This document shows, one piece after another, positions 59,515-64,000 of a DNA stretch of 64,000 nucleotides. The notes under the pieces were generated by a model, which saw only the letters and a program-made list of their open reading frames with translations, ran no database searches and was not told where the DNA came from. Source of the DNA: Pseudonocardia sp. N23 (GTDB lineage Bacteria > Actinomycetota > Actinomycetes > Mycobacteriales > Pseudonocardiaceae). Made by a program: the position numbers and the translations under genes. Where the stretch lies: assembly GCF_002583555.1 (NCBI RefSeq), contig NZ_BEGX01000029.1:186001-250000 (forward strand), in the 5' to 3' direction. Position 1 is the first letter of the stretch. Every line of letters starts with the position of its first letter.

Positions 59515-62172
59515 ATGCCGGTGCCCGGGACGAAGGTCCGCGTCCCGGCACCGCGGCGTCGTCTCGTCCCCCGCCCGCGCCTGCTCGACGACGTCCGGCG
59601 CGGCTCGCCGCGGCTGGTCCTCGTCTCGGCCCCGGCCGGCTTCGGCAAGACCACGATGCTCACGCAGTGGCTGACCTCGGACGGGATCGACGTCGCAGCG
59701 GTCGCGTGGCTGTCGCTCGACACGTCCGACGACGACCTGCGACGGTTCCTCACCGCGGTCGTCGCCGCGCTGCGGCGCGTGGCCCCTGACCTGGGTGCGG
59801 CGACGCTCGCGCTCATGGACAGCGGCCGTCCCGCCGTGGTCGAGACGCTCGCGGCCGCGCTCGTCGACGACCTCGACCGGCTTCCCGGCGCGACCGTGCT
59901 GGCCCTCGACGACTACCACGTCGTCGACGACCCCGGGGTGCACGAGTGCGTCGCCTACCTGCTCGACCACCTTCCGGCAGGGGTCACGCTGGCGATCGCG
60001 ACCCGTGCCGACCCACCACTGCCGCTGCCCCGGCTGCGCGTCCGCGACGAGCTGGTCGAGCTGCGCGCCGCGGACCTGCGCTTCACCCCTCCGGAGGCCG
60101 CCGAGTTCCTCACCGGCGTGATGGGGCTGCCCCTCACCGACGCGCACGTCGCCGCCCTCGGCGCCCGAACCGAGGGGTGGGCGGCCGGGCTGCAGCTGGC
60201 GGCGCTGACGGTGCACGGCCAGGACGACGTCGACGGGTTCGTCGACGACTTCGCGGGCAGTCACCGGTTCGTCCTCGACTACCTCGTCGAGGAGGTGCTG
60301 CGCCGTCGGCCCGACGACGTCCGCGACTTCCTGCTGGCGACGTCGGTGCTCGCGCAGCTCACCGGCCCGCTGTGCGACGCGCTGACCGGCCGCGACGACG
60401 GCGCCGCGACCCTGGAGACCCTGGACCGCGACAACGTGTTCGTCGTGCCGCTCGATGGGCGACGCACCTGGTACCGCTACCACCACCTGTTCGGCGAGGC
60501 ACTGCGCGCGCGCCTGACGGCCGGGTCGCCCGACCGGGTCCCGTCGCTGCACCGCGCCGCGGCCCGCTGGCACGCCGCCCACGGTGAGCTCACCGACGCC
60601 GTCGGCCACGCCGTCGCCGGCGGCGACGCCGGCCTGGCAGCCGACCTGGTCGAGCTGGGCCTGCCGGAGCTGCGCCGCAACCGCGAGGACCGCACCCTGC
60701 GCGACTGGCTGCGCGCGCTGCCCGACGAGCAGGTCCGCGCGCGGGCCCTGCTCGGCACCGCGGCGGCGTGGACGCGGCTGTCGGAGGGCGACCTCGACGG
60801 CGTCGACGACCGGCTCGACGCCGCGGAGGCGGCCCTGGCGCGGCCGGCGGCGGCCATCGACGGTGATCCCGCGCGGGTCGCCGCCCGCGCCGACGAGCTC
60901 CGGGCCCTGCCGGCGACGGTCGCGATCTACCGGGCGTCGGTGGCGCAGGCCCGCGGCGACGTCGCCGGGACCCTCGCCCACGCCCGCAGCGCCCTCGACC
61001 TCGCCGGCCCGCACGACCACCTGGCCCGTGGGGGCGCCGCCGGGTTCCTCGGCCTGGCCGCGTGGGCCGACGGCGACATGGCGACGGCCGTCGACACCTT
61101 CTCCGACGCCGTCCGCAGCCTCGCCGCGGCCGGGAACCTCGCCGACGAGCTGGGTGCGACCGTCGTGCTCGCCGAGATGCGGCGGGCGCGGGGCCGGCCG
61201 GTGCAGGCCCGTCACCTGCTGGAACGGGCGCTCGCCACCGCACGGGCCCACGCCACACCGTTGACGACGACCGGTGACCTGCACGTCGCGCTGGCCGATG
61301 TGCTGCGTGAGCAGGACGATCTCCCCGCCGCCGACGAGCACCTGCGGGCCGCGCGGGAGCTGGGCGAGGGCGCGTCGCTGCTGGAGAACCGGCATCGCTG
61401 GTTCACCACGGCGGCGGGGCTGGCGCGGGCCCGCGGCGACCTCGACGACGCGTTGCGGCTGCTCGACGAGGCCGCGCCGCTGTACCTGCCGGGCTTCTTC
61501 CCGGACATACGCCCGATCGCGTCGGTGCGGGCCAGGGTGCTGATCGCGGCGGGCCGGCTCGACGAGGCACGGGAGTCGTTGCGCGAGCGCGGGATCGCCG
61601 TCCCCGACGAGCCGTCCCACCTGGCCGAGTTCGACCAGCTCACCCTCGTGCGGCTGCGTTTGGCGGAGCACCGCGAGAACGGACACCTCGGCGACGAGGT
61701 CACCGACATCCTCGACCGCATCGAGACCGACGCCCGTCGCGGCCACCGGGACGCGAGCATCGTGGAGGTCCGGCTGCTCCGCGCGCTCGTCCACGAGGCC
61801 CAGGGCCGTGGGGCCGACGCCGACGCCGAGCTCGTCGCCGCCCTCGGCCTCGGCGTCCCGGCCGGGTTCGCGCGGCTGTTCCTCGACGAGGGCCCACCGC
61901 TGGCCGGCCTGCTCGACCGTGCCGCCGCCCAGTCGGAGCACGCTGCACACCTGTTGCCGCACACGACATCTCAGGTCGTCGACGTGCTCAGCGCCCGCGA
62001 GCGCGACGTGCTGCGGCTGCTCGCCACCGACCTCACCGGCCCCGAGATCGCGCGGAGCCTGTACGTCACCGTCAACACGCTGCGCACCCACACCAAGAGC
62101 ATCTTCACCAAGCTCGACGTGAACACCCGCAGGGCCGCGGTCCGGCGCGCGGGCGAACGCGGCCTGCTCTGA
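59515..62172 (+). CDS. MalT-like LuxR-family ATP-dependent transcriptional regulator
   Basis: 885 residues. Walker A SAPAGFGKTTMLTQWL (about residue 40), Walker B VLALDDYHVVDDPGVHE, a winged-helix/TPR middle region (residues 350-780) and a C-terminal LuxR HTH: LSARERDVLRLLATDLTGPEIARSL, then YVTVNTLRTHTKSIFTKLDV. It is an ATP-dependent, inducer-sensing activator of the STAND class. TATCCT ends 6 nt before ATG 59515: probably leaderless. The membrane protein operon 91 bp downstream is a likely target. Confidence 0.95.
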   Translation: MPVPGTKVRVPAPRRRLVPRPRLLDDVRRGSPRLVLVSAPAGFGKTTMLTQWLTSDGIDVAAVAWLSLDTSDDDLRRFLTAVVAALRRVAPDLGAATLALMDSGRPAVVETLAAALVDDLDRLPGATVLALDDYHVVDDPGVHECVAYLLDHLPAGVTLAIATRADPPLPLPRLRVRDELVELRAADLRFTPPEAAEFLTGVMGLPLTDAHVAALGARTEGWAAGLQLAALTVHGQDDVDGFVDDFAGSHRFVLDYLVEEVLRRRPDDVRDFLLATSVLAQLTGPLCDALTGRDDGAATLETLDRDNVFVVPLDGRRTWYRYHHLFGEALRARLTAGSPDRVPSLHRAAARWHAAHGELTDAVGHAVAGGDAGLAADLVELGLPELRRNREDRTLRDWLRALPDEQVRARALLGTAAAWTRLSEGDLDGVDDRLDAAEAALARPAAAIDGDPARVAARADELRALPATVAIYRASVAQARGDVAGTLAHARSALDLAGPHDHLARGGAAGFLGLAAWADGDMATAVDTFSDAVRSLAAAGNLADELGATVVLAEMRRARGRPVQARHLLERALATARAHATPLTTTGDLHVALADVLREQDDLPAADEHLRAARELGEGASLLENRHRWFTTAAGLARARGDLDDALRLLDEAAPLYLPGFFPDIRPIASVRARVLIAAGRLDEARESLRERGIAVPDEPSHLAEFDQLTLVRLRLAEHRENGHLGDEVTDILDRIETDARRGHRDASIVEVRLLRALVHEAQGRGADADAELVAALGLGVPAGFARLFLDEGPPLAGLLDRAAAQSEHAAHLLPHTTSQVVDVLSARERDVLRLLATDLTGPEIARSLYVTVNTLRTHTKSIFTKLDVNTRRAAVRRAGERGLL

Positions 62173-62184
62173 CGCTCGCCGGGC

Positions 62185-62222
62185 GCGCTCACATCGTCGT
62201 GTGATGTGCGCTCACCACATCG
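62185..62222 (+). promoter_or_regulatory. direct repeats upstream of the membrane-protein operon promoter
   Basis: GCGCTCACATCG (62185-62196) and GCGCTCACCACATCG (62208-62222) form imperfect direct repeats spaced 23 bp, just upstream of TAGCGT (62228-62233), a -10 candidate. CACATC/GATGTG within them is also an inverted repeat. The position fits an activator site, perhaps for the adjacent LuxR protein. Confidence 0.4.
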
Positions 62223-62263
62223 GTTCCTAGCGTCAGCGCCACACCGCAACCCGAGGAGCCGAC

Positions 62264-62929
62264 ATGACCGTCACCGCCATCGCCCTCACCCGGGCCGCGG
62301 GCCTCGCCGCCGCGGCGTCGGGCCTGCTGTTCGGGTTCGTGCAGTTCATCCACCCCGTCGAGACCGTCGCTGCCGTGGGCACGACCGCATGGGCCGTCGT
62401 CCACCACCTGACGCTGCTCATGGCGGTCCTCGGCCTCGCCGGTATGACGGGCGTCTACCTGCGGCAGGTGCGACAGGCCGGCGTCACCGGCCTCGTCGGG
62501 TACCTGGCGTTCAGCGGCTTCTACCTGGTGACGATCGCCTACACGTTCGTCGAGGCGTTCGTGCTGCCCGAGCTGGCCGCGGACGCGCCCCGGATCGTCG
62601 ACGAGATCCTGGCCATCCCGCTCGGCGGCGACACCGGTGGCCTCGGTGCGGTCGCCGCGCTCGGCACGGTCTCGTTCGCGCTCTACCTGGGCGGCGGTGT
62701 CCTGCTCGGCATCGCGCTGTTCCGGGCGCGGGTCCTGGCCCGCTGGGCGTCACTGCTGCTGGCGGTCGCGCCCGTCCTCACGCTGGCGGGCTCGTTCGTC
62801 CCGCACTCGGTGATCCGGCTCGCCGCCGTCCCCATGGGCGTCGCGCTGATCGGCCTCGGAGTCTCGTTGTGGCACAACGCCGGCCGGACCGTTGCGGCGG
62901 TGCCGACCGACGCGGTTCTCGCGCGATGA
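62264..62929 (+). CDS. integral membrane protein, unknown function
   Basis: 221 residues with about six transmembrane helices (GLAAAASGLLFGFVQFIHP, LTLLMAVLGLAGMTGVYL, YLAFSGFYLVTIAYTFVEAF and more). The HP in the first helix and an Glu/Phe-rich loop are conserved-looking, but I cannot name a family. ATG 62264 follows GAGGAG. Its stop overlaps the next start (ATGA). Confidence 0.85.
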   Translation: MTVTAIALTRAAGLAAAASGLLFGFVQFIHPVETVAAVGTTAWAVVHHLTLLMAVLGLAGMTGVYLRQVRQAGVTGLVGYLAFSGFYLVTIAYTFVEAFVLPELAADAPRIVDEILAIPLGGDTGGLGAVAALGTVSFALYLGGGVLLGIALFRARVLARWASLLLAVAPVLTLAGSFVPHSVIRLAAVPMGVALIGLGVSLWHNAGRTVAAVPTDAVLAR

Positions 62930-63561
62930 CCAGCCCCACCCGGGCATGGCCGGCACCCGCCGCGCTGGTGGCGCTCGGCACGATCCCGCTGGTCGCGGGC
63001 GGGCTGCGACTGCTGCAGCTCGCCGGCGGGCCCGCAGTCGTCGCCGCCGACCCCCGCTTCGACGCGGGTCCCCTGCCCGTCGTGGCGCACATCGTCGGCG
63101 CAGCGGTGTTCGTCCTCGCCGGCGCCGCGCAGTTCGTCCCCGCGCTGCGCCGCCGCGGATGGCACCGGCGTGCGGGCCGGGTCGTGGTCCTCGCGGGGCT
63201 GGTCGTCGCCGCGTCGGCGCTGTGGCTGACGCTGTTCACCCCCGCGAAGGCCGGCACCGGCGACATCCTGTTCGTGCTGCGGCTCGCCCTCGGCTCGGCG
63301 CAGGCCGCGACGCTCGTGCTCGGGGTCGCCGCCGCCCACCGCCGCGACCTCGCCGCGCACGGGGCATGGATGATCCGCGCCTACGCGATCGCGCTGGCCG
63401 CGGGGACCCAGACGGTGACGATCGGTGTCGGGTACGCGCTGTTCGGTACCGGGGTGCTCGTCACCGACCTCGCCAACGGCGCCGGCTGGGTGCTGAACCT
63501 GGCCGTCGCGGAGTGGATCGTCCGCCGACGCGGCGTCACCCCCGCAGGGGCGCGGAGGTGA
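62926..63561 (+). CDS. DUF2306 family membrane protein
   Basis: 211 residues, six or seven helices: VAHIVGAAVFVLAGAAQFVPALR with the conserved His, then RRRGWHRRAGRVVVLAGL and AAHRRDLAAHGAWMIRAYAIALAAGTQ, the family pattern of paired His residues facing the membrane. Possibly heme- or quinone-linked, not proved. ATG overlaps the previous stop, and its own stop overlaps the next GTG. Confidence 0.88.
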   Translation: MTSPTRAWPAPAALVALGTIPLVAGGLRLLQLAGGPAVVAADPRFDAGPLPVVAHIVGAAVFVLAGAAQFVPALRRRGWHRRAGRVVVLAGLVVAASALWLTLFTPAKAGTGDILFVLRLALGSAQAATLVLGVAAAHRRDLAAHGAWMIRAYAIALAAGTQTVTIGVGYALFGTGVLVTDLANGAGWVLNLAVAEWIVRRRGVTPAGARR

Positions 63562-64000
63562 GCGCCGTCTACGAGCTCCGGCTCCGCGGCCACCTCGACG
63601 ACCACTGGTCGCCCCGGCTCGACGGGCTCGCGCTGCTCCGCCACCCCGACGGCACCTCCACCCTGACCGGCGCGCTGGCCGACCAGGCGCGGCTGCACGG
63701 GGTGCTCGCCGCGGTCCGCGACATCGGGGCGCCGCTGCTGTCCCTGCGGATCGTGGACCACGTCGATACCGTCGAGTCCCGCGCCGAGCCGAAGGAGTCC
63801 GCGAGCATGGCCGAGCCACCCGTCGTCGACGTCGAGACCTGGCGCCGTGAGCTCGCCGATCTGCGGGCCCGGGAGAAGGCCGCCACGAAGGAGCTCGATG
63901 CCATCGCGGCGCAGCGTCGCCGGCTCCCGATGGTGCGGATGCCCGAGTACACCCTCGTCGGCGCGGACGGCCCGGTCCGGCTCGTCGACGTCTTCGCCGG
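63558..64000 (+). CDS. small actinobacterial domain fused in frame to a DUF899 (thioredoxin-like) protein, 3' truncated
   Basis: From GTG 63558 the frame is open to the window edge. Residues 1-70 (YELRLRGHLDDHWSPRLDGL; GALADQARLHGVLAAVRDIG) match a small protein usually encoded alone in actinobacteria. From Met 84 (ATG 63807) the sequence is the start of DUF899: PPVVDVETWRRELADLRARE, KAATKELDAIAAQRRRLPMV, VRLVDVFAG. AAGGAG lies 9 nt before ATG 63807, so DUF899 may also be translated separately. DUF899 proteins have a thioredoxin fold. Confidence 0.8.
   Translation, partial: MSAVYELRLRGHLDDHWSPRLDGLALLRHPDGTSTLTGALADQARLHGVLAAVRDIGAPLLSLRIVDHVDTVESRAEPKESASMAEPPVVDVETWRRELADLRAREKAATKELDAIAAQRRRLPMVRMPEYTLVGADGPVRLVDVFA

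Overview
The window is very GC-rich, densely coded chromosomal DNA from an actinomycete. Codon use, many GTG starts and the protein families (SCO6745-like, DUF427, DUF2945, DUF3159, DUF5995, WYL and MocR regulators, LAL-type LuxR protein) fit Pseudonocardiaceae, most likely Pseudonocardia or a close relative; this is inference, as there is no rRNA gene. I saw no tRNA, rRNA, CRISPR array, insertion sequence or prophage. The left and right ends cut through genes.

Layout. 1-3.6 kb: thiamine block. thiO-thiS-thiG runs leftward behind a TPP riboswitch, and thiE is divergent from a back-to-back promoter. 3.7-7 kb: two membrane proteins and an SGNH hydrolase. 7-10.3 kb: complete ectABCD operon for ectoine and 5-hydroxyectoine. 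10.5-13.5 kb: Baeyer-Villiger monooxygenase and three small conserved genes. 13.7-17.9 kb: two FMN-dependent (LLM) monooxygenases, an FMN reductase and a quinone-reductase-like gene, probably organosulfur or xenobiotic oxidation. 18-22.4 kb: zwf, a zinc-finger membrane protein, a Cys-rich mini-protein, an ECF sigma factor and a TerC protein. 22.6-29 kb: VOC protein, degenerate hydrolase fused to a luciferase-family domain, kinase remnant, MocR regulator with divergent AhpD-like gene, methyltransferase, amidase. 29-36.6 kb: kup, DUF5995, AhpD-like protein, membrane-anchored protein, alcohol dehydrogenase, L,D-transpeptidase. 36.8-46.2 kb: accessory stretch of small operons, each beside its own regulator (ArsR, TetR, WYL) with recognisable operators. 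46.8-55 kb: CoA ligase, TetR, SDR and Rieske oxygenase cluster, MFS exporter, MarR with divergent hydrolase, LLM oxidoreductase. 55-64 kb: beta-helix surface protein, lipoprotein, enoyl-CoA hydratase, decayed genes, and a large LuxR-family regulator followed by a three-gene membrane/DUF899 operon.

Themes. (1) At least nine genes show a TANNNT -10 hexamer 6-8 nt before the start codon and no Shine-Dalgarno sequence, so leaderless transcription looks common. (2) Several regulators can be paired with palindromic operators read directly from the sequence; the clearest is a TetR protein with three copies of ATGAC-N4-GTCAT. (3) Gene remnants are frequent and often keep both ends while the middle is lost. 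(4) A 41-bp palindromic intergenic repeat occurs twice, differing only by transitions, with one compensatory base-pair change. (5) Two alpha/beta hydrolases lack the nucleophile serine.
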